Assembly (NCBI RefSeq): GCF_965213555.1
Contig: NZ_OZ243890.1
Coordinates: 2,852,001-2,916,000 of the forward strand
DNA length: 64,000 nucleotides
Origin: Acuticoccus sp965213555
GTDB lineage: Bacteria; Pseudomonadota; Alphaproteobacteria; Rhizobiales; Amorphaceae
Direction of reading: 5' to 3'
Positions 1-8,273 of this stretch are shown piece by piece. Both the position numbers and the translations under genes were made by a program. The notes beneath the pieces were generated by a model, which worked only from the letters and a program-made list of their open reading frames with translations, had not been told where the DNA came from and made no database searches. Within the stretch, counting starts at the first letter, position 1. Every line of letters begins with the position of its first letter.

Positions 1-134
1 GTCAGCGTGAGGCCCGGCAGCTCCGGCGCGAGGCGCTCGGCCGCGCGCTCGACGACGCCCGCCAGGTGGCTGTCGAGCGTGACGATGGCGACCCGCACCG
101 GGGTCGCGTCAGCGGCCGAAGTGGGCTTTCGCAT
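1..134 (-). CDS. bchH: Magnesium chelatase subunit H, 5' end only (runs off the left edge)
   Basis: This is the N-terminal 44 codons of BchH, the large porphyrin-binding subunit of Mg chelatase, which with BchI and BchD inserts magnesium into protoporphyrin IX at the first committed step of bacteriochlorophyll synthesis. The frame reads PVRVAIVTLDSHLAG a few residues in, the usual start of the family, and is open to the window edge. I chose the ATG at 134, which lies inside the end of bchB (26-base overlap) and has GGAG about ten bases upstream; a GTG at 98, just after the bchB stop, is the alternative. Position after bchB matches the bchFNBH order of other purple bacteria. The product is certain only as far as context and this short N-terminus allow. 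Confidence 0.85.
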   Translation of the reverse strand, partial: MRKPTSAADATPVRVAIVTLDSHLAGVVERAAERLAPELPGLTL

Positions 135-1629
135 CGTACAGAGTCTCCAGGGAGATGGCGGCGAGGCCCCGTTGCGCGGCGTAGGCCTCCGCGTTCCGGC
201 GCGCCTTCCCGCGCACGAAGAACGGGATCTTCTTCAGCTCGCGTTCCGCCTCGCCGTCCCAGCAGATGGGCTCGTCGCCGGACGGCTCGGCCGGTGCGGC
301 GGCAGCCGGTGCCTCGGCGGTGAGGTGCGAGGGGCCGGCGGCATCGGAGAACTCGAAGTCCTCGCGGAACATGGCGAGAAGGTGCTCCTCGAGCCCCATG
401 GTGAGGGGATGCACGAAGGTGTCGAAGAGGACGTTGGCCCCCTCGAACCCCATCACCGGGGAGCGGCGGGCTGGGAAGTCCTGCACGTGGACGGGCGCGG
501 AGATCACCGCGCACGGGATCGCGAGGCGCTTGGCGATGTGGCGCTCCATCTGCGTGCCGAGCACGAGCTCGGGGGCGAGGCGGGCGATCGCCTCCTCCAC
601 CTCGAGGTAGTCGTCGGTGACGAGGGCCTCCGCGCCGTGCCGCTCGGCGGCGGCGCGCACGTCGCGGCCGAAGGCGCGGTCGTAGGTGCCCACGGCGACG
701 ACGGTGAAGCCGAGCTCGTCGGCGCACACCCGCGCGGCAGCCACCGCGTGGGTCGCATCGCCGAACACGAAGACGCGCTTGCCCGTCAGGTACGTGGAGT
801 CCACCGAGCGCGACCACCACGGCAGCCGCGAACCCGCCTCGGCGGGCGCGGGGTCGACGCCCGCGAGGCGTGCCACCTCCGCGACGAACTCGCGCGTCGC
901 GCCGACGCCGATGGGGACGACCGTCGTGCGGGGCTGCTTGAACGTACGCTCCAGCCAGCGCGCCGTGGTGTCGGCGACCTCGGGGTAGAGCACGACGTTG
1001 AAGTCCGCCGCCGGCAGCCGCACGAGGTCGGACGGGCGCGCGCCCAGCGGCGCTGCGACGTTGACCGCGATGCCGAGCCGGTCGAGGAGCGCCGTGACCT
1101 CGGCGACGTCGTCGCGGTGGCGGAAGCCGAGCGCCGTCGCGCCGAGGATGTTGCACGTGGGCCTCGCCCGGGGCGCCTCGGCGGTGGCAGGGTCGGCGAG
1201 GGCGCGGGCCAAGCGGTAGAAGGTCTCCGACGCGCCGAAGTTCTCCTTCTTCTGGTAGGAGGGCAGCTCCAGCGGCACCACGGGGATCGGCAGCCGCAGC
1301 GCCGCGGCGAGGCCGGCCGGGTCGTCCTGGATGAGCTCGGCCGTGCACGAGGCGCCGACGATCATCGCCTCGGGCCGGAAGCGCTCGTAGGCCTCGCGGC
1401 ACGCGGTCTGGAACAGCTCGGCGGTGTCGGCGCCGAGGTCGCGCGCCTGGAACGTCGTGTAGGTGACGGGCGGACGGTGGTCGCGCCGCTCGATCATGGT
1501 GAACAGGAGATCGGCGTAGGTGTCGCCTTGGGGCGCGTGCAGGACGTAGTGCAGCCCCTCCATGCCCGTCGCGACGCGCATGGCGCCGACGTGCGGCGGG
1601 CCCTCGTAGGTCCACACGGTGAGCTTCAC
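109..1629 (-). CDS. bchB: Light-independent protochlorophyllide reductase subunit B
   Basis: BchB forms with BchN the NB component of the dark-operative protochlorophyllide oxidoreductase, a nitrogenase-like enzyme that takes electrons from BchL and reduces ring D. The 506-residue protein starts MKLTVWTYEGPPH and carries Asp36, the unusual aspartate known to serve as fourth ligand of the NB iron-sulfur cluster in this family. The C-terminal helical tail (KIPFFVRGKARRNAEAYA) is also typical. The start is a GTG at 1629 whose bases overlap the TGA of bchN (GTGA, four bases), so translation is probably coupled. The gene is followed by overlapping bchH. Regulation is expected from the promoter ahead of bchF. 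Confidence 0.97.
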   Translation of the reverse strand: MKLTVWTYEGPPHVGAMRVATGMEGLHYVLHAPQGDTYADLLFTMIERRDHRPPVTYTTFQARDLGADTAELFQTACREAYERFRPEAMIVGASCTAELIQDDPAGLAAALRLPIPVVPLELPSYQKKENFGASETFYRLARALADPATAEAPRARPTCNILGATALGFRHRDDVAEVTALLDRLGIAVNVAAPLGARPSDLVRLPAADFNVVLYPEVADTTARWLERTFKQPRTTVVPIGVGATREFVAEVARLAGVDPAPAEAGSRLPWWSRSVDSTYLTGKRVFVFGDATHAVAAARVCADELGFTVVAVGTYDRAFGRDVRAAAERHGAEALVTDDYLEVEEAIARLAPELVLGTQMERHIAKRLAIPCAVISAPVHVQDFPARRSPVMGFEGANVLFDTFVHPLTMGLEEHLLAMFREDFEFSDAAGPSHLTAEAPAAAAPAEPSGDEPICWDGEAERELKKIPFFVRGKARRNAEAYAAQRGLAAISLETLYDAKAHFGR

Positions 1630-2912
1630 TCCGCCGCCTCCCTGAAGGGGGCCGCGGCGAGGGGGGCGAGGCGGCGCTCGCGCTCCAGCGGGCGGGCGAA
1701 CAGCTCGGCAAGGTCGGCGGCCTGCTCGTAGCCGTGGATCGGCGAGAACACGAGCTCGATGGCCCACTTGGTGCGGATCCCCTCCGCCTCCAGCGGGTTG
1801 GCGAGGCCGAGGCCGCACACCGCAAGGTCGGGCCGCGCGGCGCGGCACCGGTCGAGCTGGCGGTCGACGTCCTGCCCCTCCGACAGCGCCGTCCCCTCCG
1901 GCAGGAGCGCGAGCTCCTCGGCCAGGTGCTCGCGGTGCAGGTACGGCGTCCCCACCTCGACCGGGCGCATGCCGAGCTCGCGGGCGAGGAACCGCGCCAG
2001 CGGCGGCTCGAGCTGCGAGTCGGGGAAGAAGAAGATCGAGCGGCCCTCCAGCGCCGGCCGCATGCGGGCGAGCGCCGCCTCCGCCCGCGCCTTCGCGGGG
2101 GCGATGGCCGCCTCGCACGCCGCGTCCGCGACGCCCATCGCTGCGGCCGCGGCGCGGAGCCACAGCGTCGTGCCCTCCGCGCCGAACGGGAAGGGGGCTG
2201 CGATGCGGCTGGCGCCACGGTCCGCGAGCGCCGCCGCGGTGTCGCGCAGGAACGGCTGGGCGAGGAGGACGCGCGTCTTCGGCCCGACCGCGGGCATGTC
2301 GCCCGAGCGGCGCGCCGGCAGGAAGGCGACGCGCGCCATCCCCATGGCTGCGAACAGGCGGGCGAACTGGTCCTCCACCACGTCGGGCAGCGCGCCGACG
2401 ACGAGGAGCGAGGCCTCGTCCGCGGCCGGCAGCGTGCGCGCGAGCGCCGCGAGGCAGGCGTCCTCGCCCTCGGTGAACGTCGTCTCGATGCCGCTGCCGG
2501 AATAATTCAGCACGCGCAGCGCCGGCGCGTGGACCGCGTCGAGCCGCGCCGCAGCCCGTGACAGGTCGAGCTTGATGACCTCCGAGGGGCAGGATCCGAC
2601 GAGGAACAAAAGCCTGATGTCGGGCCGCCGCGCGACGAGCCGCTCGACGACGCGGTCGAGCTCGTCGTCGACGTCGGCCATGCCTGCGAGGTCGCGCTCC
2701 TCGATGATCGCGGTGCCGAAGCGAGGCTCGGCGAAGATCATGACGCCCGCGGCGGACTGCAGGAGGTGGGCGCAGGTGCGCGAGCCGACCACGAGGAAGA
2801 ACGCGTCCTGGATCTTGCGGTGCATCCAGACGATGCCGGTGAGGCCGCAGAACACCTCGCGCTGGCCCCTCTCGCGCAGCACGGGCGCGGCGGTGCAGCC
2901 CGGGGCGCTCAT
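1626..2912 (-). CDS. bchN: Light-independent protochlorophyllide reductase subunit N
   Basis: BchN is the partner of BchB in dark protochlorophyllide reduction. The 428-residue product has the three cysteines expected to hold the [4Fe-4S] cluster, at about Cys22 (EVFCGLTG), Cys47 (SRTCAHLL) and Cys108 (VGSCPSEV); the fourth ligand comes from BchB Asp36. The ATG at 2912 overlaps the bchF stop as ATGA, and the stop overlaps the GTG of bchB. The gene is therefore the second of a tightly packed bchF-bchN-bchB-bchH operon reading leftward. Length and motif order match the family with no sign of damage. Confidence 0.97.
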   Translation of the reverse strand: MSAPGCTAAPVLRERGQREVFCGLTGIVWMHRKIQDAFFLVVGSRTCAHLLQSAAGVMIFAEPRFGTAIIEERDLAGMADVDDELDRVVERLVARRPDIRLLFLVGSCPSEVIKLDLSRAAARLDAVHAPALRVLNYSGSGIETTFTEGEDACLAALARTLPAADEASLLVVGALPDVVEDQFARLFAAMGMARVAFLPARRSGDMPAVGPKTRVLLAQPFLRDTAAALADRGASRIAAPFPFGAEGTTLWLRAAAAAMGVADAACEAAIAPAKARAEAALARMRPALEGRSIFFFPDSQLEPPLARFLARELGMRPVEVGTPYLHREHLAEELALLPEGTALSEGQDVDRQLDRCRAARPDLAVCGLGLANPLEAEGIRTKWAIELVFSPIHGYEQAADLAELFARPLERERRLAPLAAAPFREAAE

Positions 2913-3418
2913 GCTGCCCCCGCGGCGAGCTGCGGCGCGGACAGCCGCGCCGCCCGCAATTTCAGAACGAACTGCGCGGCGTTGACGACGTAGGCGGCGT
3001 AGGCGGCGAGGGCGAGCCACATCTGCCCGGTCGTGTCGAGCCGTCCGGTGACGAGCGCGGCGACGTAGCCCAGATGCAGGGCGATCACCAGCATCGACAC
3101 CGCGTCCTCCCAAAAGAACGCCGGGGCGAACAGGTACTGCCCGAACACGACCTTCTCCCAGATCGCCCCGGTGACCATGATCGTGAGGAGCACGGCGGTC
3201 TTCAGGATGATCGACGCGGTCGCGGCGACCTCCCCCTCGCCGGTGGCGAGGACGCGCACGACGAGGACGAGGCTGACCAGGAACACGGCGAACTGCAGCG
3301 GCGCGAGGATGCCCTGCACGACCGTCCACACCGTGGCGTCGCGACGGACACGCTCCTCGGCGCTGTAAAGCGCTGGGGCAGCACGAGCCCTCCGGGGGCG
3401 CCCCGGCCGCTCCGTCAC
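2909..3418 (-). CDS. bchF: 3-vinyl bacteriochlorophyllide hydratase
   Basis: BchF hydrates the 3-vinyl group of (bacterio)chlorophyllide on the way to bacteriochlorophyll a. The 169-residue protein is a small membrane protein with about four hydrophobic segments and a basic N-terminus; blocks such as YSAEERVRRDATVWTVVQGILA and the WEKVVFGQYLFAPAFFWED region are typical of the family. The start is a GTG at 3418 with AGGAAA about nine bases upstream. It is the first gene of the leftward bch operon, and a sigma70-like promoter overlapped by PpsR-type boxes lies directly ahead of it. Confidence 0.95.
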   Translation of the reverse strand: MTERPGRPRRARAAPALYSAEERVRRDATVWTVVQGILAPLQFAVFLVSLVLVVRVLATGEGEVAATASIILKTAVLLTIMVTGAIWEKVVFGQYLFAPAFFWEDAVSMLVIALHLGYVAALVTGRLDTTGQMWLALAAYAAYVVNAAQFVLKLRAARLSAPQLAAGAA

Positions 3419-3453
3419 AGGATGAGTTTCCTAGAAATGCTCGTCATATCGCG

Positions 3454-3483
3454 ATGCTACGGCCCCGGTCGGCTGGGTGTCAA
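3454..3483 (-). promoter_or_regulatory. Sigma70-type promoter of the bchF-N-B-H operon
   Basis: On the minus strand TTGACA (3483-3478) is followed after 18 bases by TAGCAT (3459-3454), a good -35/-10 pair placed so that transcription would begin about 30 bases ahead of the bchF GTG. The -35 hexamer coincides with the end of the adjoining PpsR-type box, so repressor binding would block polymerase. Inferred from sequence only. Confidence 0.6.
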
Positions 3484-3511
3484 CGCGCCTTGACGTAAAA
3501 CTTGGTTGACA
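3478..3511. promoter_or_regulatory. Two overlapping PpsR/CrtJ-type boxes between bchF and aerR
   Basis: The segment has the form TGT-N12-ACGT-N12-ACA: a plus-strand box TGT (3478-3480) to ACG (3493-3495) and a second box from CGT (3494-3496) to ACA (3509-3511). The known PpsR consensus is TGT-N12-ACA. Each box keeps the outer TGT or ACA and has ACG/CGT at the inner end, where the two share a palindromic ACGT. The array overlaps the bchF -35 element and may also govern aerR on the other side. Confidence 0.65.
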
Positions 3512-3636
3512 GTTAGGTGGGGTCAGTGGTGCTCCGGTTGGAAAGCCCTGGCATGCGGAATGTTGCTCGACATGGCTCGTCAACATCGTCGTTCGGTTGT
3601 ACGCTCGCTGAAAAATCAGGGGCTGCGGGGGACACC

Positions 3637-4539
3637 ATGGCGGGTACGACGGGTCTTCAAGTCAGCGATCGGCCGCAGCAGCTGAACCTCGTCGGCAGGA
3701 GCGTCCGTCGCTCCCCGGGCGACGAGCTCGACCGGCCGGCGCGGCTCGATCACTTCGCGGCGCTCACCCAGACCATCGAGGGCGAGATCATCCCCCGCCT
3801 CCTGATGGTCCACTCGCGCGACGCGACCGCCCTACATCGCCCCACCTGCCCTCGGCCCATCCTGCCGGAAGACGTCGCCGCGTTCGCCGACCTCGTCATC
3901 GCGCGCGGGCCGCAGGACTGCATCGTGTGGACCGAGCTCGTGCGCCAGCAGGGCGCCGAACTGGAGGTGATCTTCCTCGACCTGTTCGCCGCGACCGCCC
4001 GCCGCCTCGGCGAGATGTGGACGCAGGACGTGCGCTCCTTCGCGGACGTCACCATCGGGCTGGGCACCCTGCAGCAGGTGTTCCGCCACTTCAGCCCGGC
4101 GTTCGACCGGGTCGACTGCGGCCCGCGTCCGCGGCGCGCCTTCCTGGTGCCCTCGCCGGGCGAGCAGCACACCTTCGGATTGTTCCTGGTGGAGGCGTTC
4201 CTGCACCGCGCTGGCTGGCATGTGGACGCGCTCCCCACGTACGATGCGGGCGAGGTCTCAGCCTACCTGAAGTCGAACCCGGTCGACCTCGTCGGCGTGT
4301 CCGCGAGCTGCGAGCGCTTCCTCGAGGGAACGCGACGCGCGGTGGCGTTGGTGCGACGGGAGACCGCCGACCGGCCGGTGACCATCCTCGCCGGCGGGAA
4401 GCCGTTCAACACGATCCCGGCAAGGGTTGGAGAGGTCGGCGCGGACGCCTCCGCGGTGGACGCCCACGAGGCCGTCCACGTGGCCGAGCAGCTTGTGCCG
4501 CTCGTGCGGGGCGACGCGTCGTACCGCCGGATCAATTGA
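3637..4539 (+). CDS. aerR: B12-binding antirepressor of photosynthesis genes, AerR/PpaA
   Basis: AerR (PpaA) is a cobalamin-binding cytoplasmic regulator that modulates the repressor PpsR/CrtJ in response to light. The 300-residue product has an N-terminal helical part and a C-terminal B12-binding fold starting near residue 170 with PSPGEQHTFGLFLVEAF; His178 there is the likely cobalamin-ligating residue of the family, followed by VGVSASCERF and the TILAGGKPFN block. The ATG at 3637 was preferred to an upstream GTG at 3517 because similarity begins after it; the ribosome site is weak. Its stop overlaps the presumed TTG start of ppsR. Gene order bchF / aerR-ppsR-bchG matches Rhodobacter-type clusters. 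Confidence 0.9.
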   Translation: MAGTTGLQVSDRPQQLNLVGRSVRRSPGDELDRPARLDHFAALTQTIEGEIIPRLLMVHSRDATALHRPTCPRPILPEDVAAFADLVIARGPQDCIVWTELVRQQGAELEVIFLDLFAATARRLGEMWTQDVRSFADVTIGLGTLQQVFRHFSPAFDRVDCGPRPRRAFLVPSPGEQHTFGLFLVEAFLHRAGWHVDALPTYDAGEVSAYLKSNPVDLVGVSASCERFLEGTRRAVALVRRETADRPVTILAGGKPFNTIPARVGEVGADASAVDAHEAVHVAEQLVPLVRGDASYRRIN

Positions 4540-5972
4540 CCGTCGGCCAATCCGTCACCACGGGGTCAGCGTCAGGACCCGCGCTTGGCCGCTTCCACAC
4601 GGCGAACCCGCTCCCATCGATCGAGGTGCGCGAGGCGATGGCGGCCATCGCCAAGGCCGCCGACATCGCCCTCGTGGTGGACAGCGATGGTGTCGTCGTC
4701 GACCTCGCGGTGAACGCGTCGGAACTGTTGAAGGCGCCGGTGCTCAGTTGGATCGGCCGTGCGTTCGACAGCACCGTCACCGTGGAGAGCCGCGAGAAGG
4801 TCGACGCGTTGCTCGCCGACACCTTCGAGGGGCTCCGCCGCTGGCGCCACGTCAACCACCCGAACGGCGAGGCGAGCGACATCCCCGTCGAGTACGCGTT
4901 GATCCACCTCGGCGACGACGGCGCGAAGATCCTAGCAGGCCGCGAGCTGTCGGGGCTCGCGAGCCTGCAGCAGCGCCTCGTCCTCGCCCAGCAGTCCATG
5001 GAACGCGAGTACGCGCGGGTGCGCGGCACGGAGGCGCGCTACCGGCTGCTGTTCCACCAGATCGCCGAGGCGGTGATCATCGCAGACGCGGCGAGCGAGC
5101 GCGTGATCGAGGCGAACCCTGCCGCCGTCCGGCTGTTCGACCTGACCCCTGCGGAGGTCGGGAGCGCCTCGCTCACCGGGCTCTTCTCGGAGGAGGCTCG
5201 GACCAAGGTGCGCGACCTCCTGTCCGAGGTACGAGCGACGGGCACGGGGGAGGAGGTCGCCGGGACCACCGCGAGCGGGCGGCCGGTGGCCCTCCACGCC
5301 GCACTGTTCACGCAGGCGACCAAGTCGTTCCTGCTGCTGCGCGTCGTTCCGGAGGGTGCGGGCGGGTCCGAACCCAGCCCGAGGCTGGCCGAGATCATCG
5401 ACCGCATGCCCGAGGGCTTCGTCATCTGCGACGCGGACGGCAGGGTGCTGTCGGCCAACGCCGCGTTCGTCGAGCTGACGCAGCACGGCAGCGTCGTGCA
5501 GCTGCGCGGCGAGCCGGTGTCGCGCTGGCTGGGACGCACCGGGATCGATGCTGGCCTCCTGTTCGGCGCGCTTCGCGAGGAGGACGCGGTGCGCAACTTC
5601 GCCACCGTGCTGCGCGGCGAGCTTGGCGCCTCGGAGGACGTCGAGGTCGCAGCGGTGGCCGTTCGCGAACCCCAGGGGGGCGAGGTCTACGCGCTGTCGG
5701 TCCGCACGGTACGCCCGCAACCCTGGGGATCCTCCGCGGGGCTGGAGCGATCCGTCCAACAGCTCACCGAGCTCGTCGGGCGCGTGCCGCTGAAGGACCT
5801 CGTGCGCGACGCGACGGACCTCATCGAGCGCCTGTGCATCGAGGCGGCGCTACGGCTGACGGAGAACAACCGCGCCTCCGCCGCCGAGGTGCTCGGGCTG
5901 TCGCGCCAGAGCCTGTACAACAAGATGCGGCGTTACGAGCTCGGGGCGCTCGACCTCGATGGCGAGGGCTGA
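4536..5972 (+). CDS. ppsR: Transcriptional repressor of photosynthesis genes, PpsR/CrtJ
   Basis: PpsR represses bch, crt and puc promoters under aerobic conditions by binding TGT-N12-ACA pairs. The 478-residue protein shows an N-terminal PAS-like region with a Q-linker helix (about 150-165), a clear PAS domain beginning near 166 (ARYRLLFHQIAEAVIIADA), a further PAS domain from about 285 (RMPEGFVICDADG) and a C-terminal Fis-type helix-turn-helix (AAEVLGLSRQSLYNKMRRYEL). Cysteines at about 298 and 434 match the two redox cysteines of characterised PpsR, the second within the HTH. No ATG is available: the likely start is TTG at 4536, overlapping the aerR stop as TTGA; this choice is inferred from length and overlap. 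Confidence 0.92.
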   Translation: MTVGQSVTTGSASGPALGRFHTANPLPSIEVREAMAAIAKAADIALVVDSDGVVVDLAVNASELLKAPVLSWIGRAFDSTVTVESREKVDALLADTFEGLRRWRHVNHPNGEASDIPVEYALIHLGDDGAKILAGRELSGLASLQQRLVLAQQSMEREYARVRGTEARYRLLFHQIAEAVIIADAASERVIEANPAAVRLFDLTPAEVGSASLTGLFSEEARTKVRDLLSEVRATGTGEEVAGTTASGRPVALHAALFTQATKSFLLLRVVPEGAGGSEPSPRLAEIIDRMPEGFVICDADGRVLSANAAFVELTQHGSVVQLRGEPVSRWLGRTGIDAGLLFGALREEDAVRNFATVLRGELGASEDVEVAAVAVREPQGGEVYALSVRTVRPQPWGSSAGLERSVQQLTELVGRVPLKDLVRDATDLIERLCIEAALRLTENNRASAAEVLGLSRQSLYNKMRRYELGALDLDGEG

Positions 5973-6021
5973 CGCGCAGCACGCTTGTCGGTCACGTGTC
6001 CATTTGCTTTGTCATGATCAC

Positions 6022-6039
6022 TGTCAAACTTGATTGACG
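6022..6039. promoter_or_regulatory. PpsR-type box ahead of bchG
   Basis: TGT (6022-6024), twelve bases, ACG (6037-6039) lies 30 bases upstream of the bchG start. It has the same ACG in place of ACA as the boxes at 3478-3511 and starts with the same TGTCAA. A weaker partner TGT-N12-TCA occurs at 5997-6014. Cooperative PpsR binding to two spaced boxes is known for the family; here it is inferred. Confidence 0.55.
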
Positions 6040-6069
6040 GTGGCGGGGTCCCGTCGTAGCCTTCCGGCC

Positions 6070-6948
6070 ATGTCCCAGCCCGCGGCCGCCGACGCCCTCG
6101 AGCTCCTGAAGCCGATCACCTGGTTCGCGCCGATGTGGGCGTTCGGGTGCGGCGTGATCTCGGCGGGCGCACCGTTCGAGGTCGAGCGCGTGCCGGCCCT
6201 CGCCGTCGGCGTCCTCGTCGCTGGACCCTTGGTGTGTGGCACGAGCCAGGCGGTGAACGACTGGTTCGACCGCCACGTCGACGCGATCAACGAGCCGCAT
6301 CGGCCGATCCCGTCGGGCCGCATCCCGGGGCGATGGGGGCTGTACATCGCGCTCGCGTGGACGGCCGTCTCGCTGATGGCCGCGACGCTCCTTGGCCCGG
6401 TGGGCTTTGCAGCGGCGGTGTTCGCCGTCGTCATGGCGTGGGCCTACAGCGCCCCTCCGACCCGGCTGAAGCGGAACGGCTGGTGGGGCAACTCCGCCGT
6501 CGCCATCTGTTACGAGGGCGTGCCCTGGTTCACCGGTGCCACGGTGGCCGTGGCCGCGATGCCCGACGCGCGCATCGTGCTCGTGGCGCTGCTCTACTCC
6601 GTCGGCGCGCACGGCATCATGACGCTCAACGACTTCAAGTCGGTGCGCGGGGACACGGCGATGGGGCTGCGCTCGCTGCCGGTCCAGCTCGGCGTCGAGC
6701 GGGCGGCGCGACTTGCGTGCTGGGTCATGGCGCTGCCGCAGGTCGCGGTCGTCGCGCTGCTCCTGTCGTGGGGCCGGCCGGTCTACGCCATCGTCGTGAC
6801 GGGGCTCCTCGCGGCGCAGTTCGCGCTGATGGTGCGCCTCCTGCGCGCGCCGGCCGAGCGCGCCGCCTGGTACAACGCCACGGGGACCATGCTCTACGTG
6901 CTCGGCATGCTCGCCACCGCCTTCTGCCTGAGGGGGCTCGTGCAGTGA
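6070..6948 (+). CDS. bchG: Bacteriochlorophyll a synthase (geranylgeranyl transferase)
   Basis: BchG esterifies bacteriochlorophyllide a with geranylgeranyl or phytyl diphosphate. The 292-residue UbiA-family membrane prenyltransferase has about eight hydrophobic segments and both Asp-rich diphosphate motifs: NDWFDRHVDAINE (about residues 66-78) and the later NDFKSVRGD. The stretch LKPITWFAPMWAFGCG near the N-terminus is characteristic of chlorophyll synthases. The ATG at 6070 follows a PpsR-type box and about 97 bases of non-coding DNA after ppsR, so bchG probably has its own promoter. The stop overlaps the GTG of the next gene. Confidence 0.96.
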   Translation: MSQPAAADALELLKPITWFAPMWAFGCGVISAGAPFEVERVPALAVGVLVAGPLVCGTSQAVNDWFDRHVDAINEPHRPIPSGRIPGRWGLYIALAWTAVSLMAATLLGPVGFAAAVFAVVMAWAYSAPPTRLKRNGWWGNSAVAICYEGVPWFTGATVAVAAMPDARIVLVALLYSVGAHGIMTLNDFKSVRGDTAMGLRSLPVQLGVERAARLACWVMALPQVAVVALLLSWGRPVYAIVVTGLLAAQFALMVRLLRAPAERAAWYNATGTMLYVLGMLATAFCLRGLVQ

Positions 6949-8264
6949 CAGATCGTCCGCTCAGCTACCTCGGCATCGTCCGCCTCGGGCTGGTGCAGAC
7001 CGGCCTCGGCGCCATCGTCGTGCTGACGACGTCGACGATGAACCGCGTGATGGTGGTGGAGTACGCGCTGCCGGCGATGCTGCCGGGCGCGCTCGTCGCC
7101 TTCCACTACGCGCTGCAGGCGCTGCGGCCGCGCTTCGGGCACGGCTCTGACGTCGCGCGCCGCCGCACGCCGTGGGTGGTCGGTGGCATGGCGACGCTCG
7201 CGGCAGGCGGCGTCCTCGCCGCGGTGGCGACGGCGTGGATGGCCTCGGCCCCCGCCGCCGGCATCGCCCTCGCGGTCGCCGCCTTCACCCTGATCGGCGC
7301 CGGCGTCGGCGCGGCTGGAACGTCGCTGCTCGCGCTGCTTTCGGCCTCCGTCGCGCCGGTGCGGCGCGGCGCGGCGGCGACCATCGTGTGGTTGATGATG
7401 ATCGCGGGCTTCGCCGTCACCGCCGGCATCGCCGGGGCGTTCCTCGACCCGTTCACGCCGCACCGCCTCGTCGCGGTCACCGCCGTGGTGTGCGCCGCGG
7501 CCCTCCTGTTGACCGCGGTCGGCGTCGTCGGCATCGAGCGCGGACGGGTCGATGCGCCAGCGCGCCCCGCAAGACGCCCCGCCTTCCGCGACGCGCTCGC
7601 CGAGGTCTGGCGGGACGACGAGGCGCGCCGGTTCGCCGTGTTCGTCTTCATGTCCATGCTCGCCTACAACCTGCAGGACCTCATCCTGGAGCCGTTCGGC
7701 GGCACCGTGTTCGCGATGACGCCGGGTGAGACGACGCAGCTCGCAGGGATGCAGCACGGCGGCGTCCTCCTCGGCATGCTCCTCGTGGCGGTGGGGGCGA
7801 CGTGGATCGGCCGCGGCCGGTTCGGGTCGCTGAAGACGTGGACGGTGGGGGGCTGCATCGCCTCCGCCCTCGCCCTCGCGGGGCTGATGGCCGCCGGCCT
7901 CGCGCGGCCGACGCTGCCGCTCGAGCCGTTCGTCGTGGCCCTCGGGGTCGCCAACGGGGCCTTCGCCGTCGCCGCCATCGGCACCATGATGTCGCTCGCC
8001 GGCGCCGGCCGCGTCGCAGGGGAGGGGGTGCGGCTCGGCGTCTGGGGCGCCGCGCAAGCCTTCGCCTTCGGCCTCGGCGGCTTCCTCGGCACGGCGGCCA
8101 TCGACCTCACGCGCTCGCTGTTCGCCGATCCCGCGGTCGCCTACGCCATCGTGTTCGGCGTGGAGGCGCTCGTCTTCCTGTGGGCCGCAAGGCTCGCCGT
8201 GCGCGTCGACGCCCCATCCCGGACGACGGCCGCGCCGAGCGCGGCGCGCGTCGCCGCTGCCTAG
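6945..8264 (+). CDS. PucC/LhaA/Bch2-family membrane protein of the bchG-bchP operon
   Basis: This 439-residue protein belongs to the major-facilitator-related PucC family, whose members help assemble light-harvesting complexes or handle bacteriochlorophyll in the membrane. It has about twelve hydrophobic segments. Family marks include LSYLGIVRLGLVQTGLGAIVV at the start, the TMNRVMVVEY block, and AYNLQDLILEPFGG in the middle. It sits between bchG and bchP, the position of ORF428/bch2 in Rhodobacter. The GTG start at 6945 overlaps the bchG stop (GTGA). Whether it acts as an LH1 or LH2 assembly factor, or delivers pigment to BchP, cannot be told from sequence. Confidence 0.92.
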   Translation: MTDRPLSYLGIVRLGLVQTGLGAIVVLTTSTMNRVMVVEYALPAMLPGALVAFHYALQALRPRFGHGSDVARRRTPWVVGGMATLAAGGVLAAVATAWMASAPAAGIALAVAAFTLIGAGVGAAGTSLLALLSASVAPVRRGAAATIVWLMMIAGFAVTAGIAGAFLDPFTPHRLVAVTAVVCAAALLLTAVGVVGIERGRVDAPARPARRPAFRDALAEVWRDDEARRFAVFVFMSMLAYNLQDLILEPFGGTVFAMTPGETTQLAGMQHGGVLLGMLLVAVGATWIGRGRFGSLKTWTVGGCIASALALAGLMAAGLARPTLPLEPFVVALGVANGAFAVAAIGTMMSLAGAGRVAGEGVRLGVWGAAQAFAFGLGGFLGTAAIDLTRSLFADPAVAYAIVFGVEALVFLWAARLAVRVDAPSRTTAAPSAARVAAA

Positions 8265-8273
8265 GTCAGGGCG

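Noticed and set aside
2..2218. Very long open frame on the minus strand across bchB and bchN
   Set aside because: It is rich in Arg, Ala, Pro and Gly, has no family features and is fully covered by bchB and bchN in other frames; an effect of high GC.
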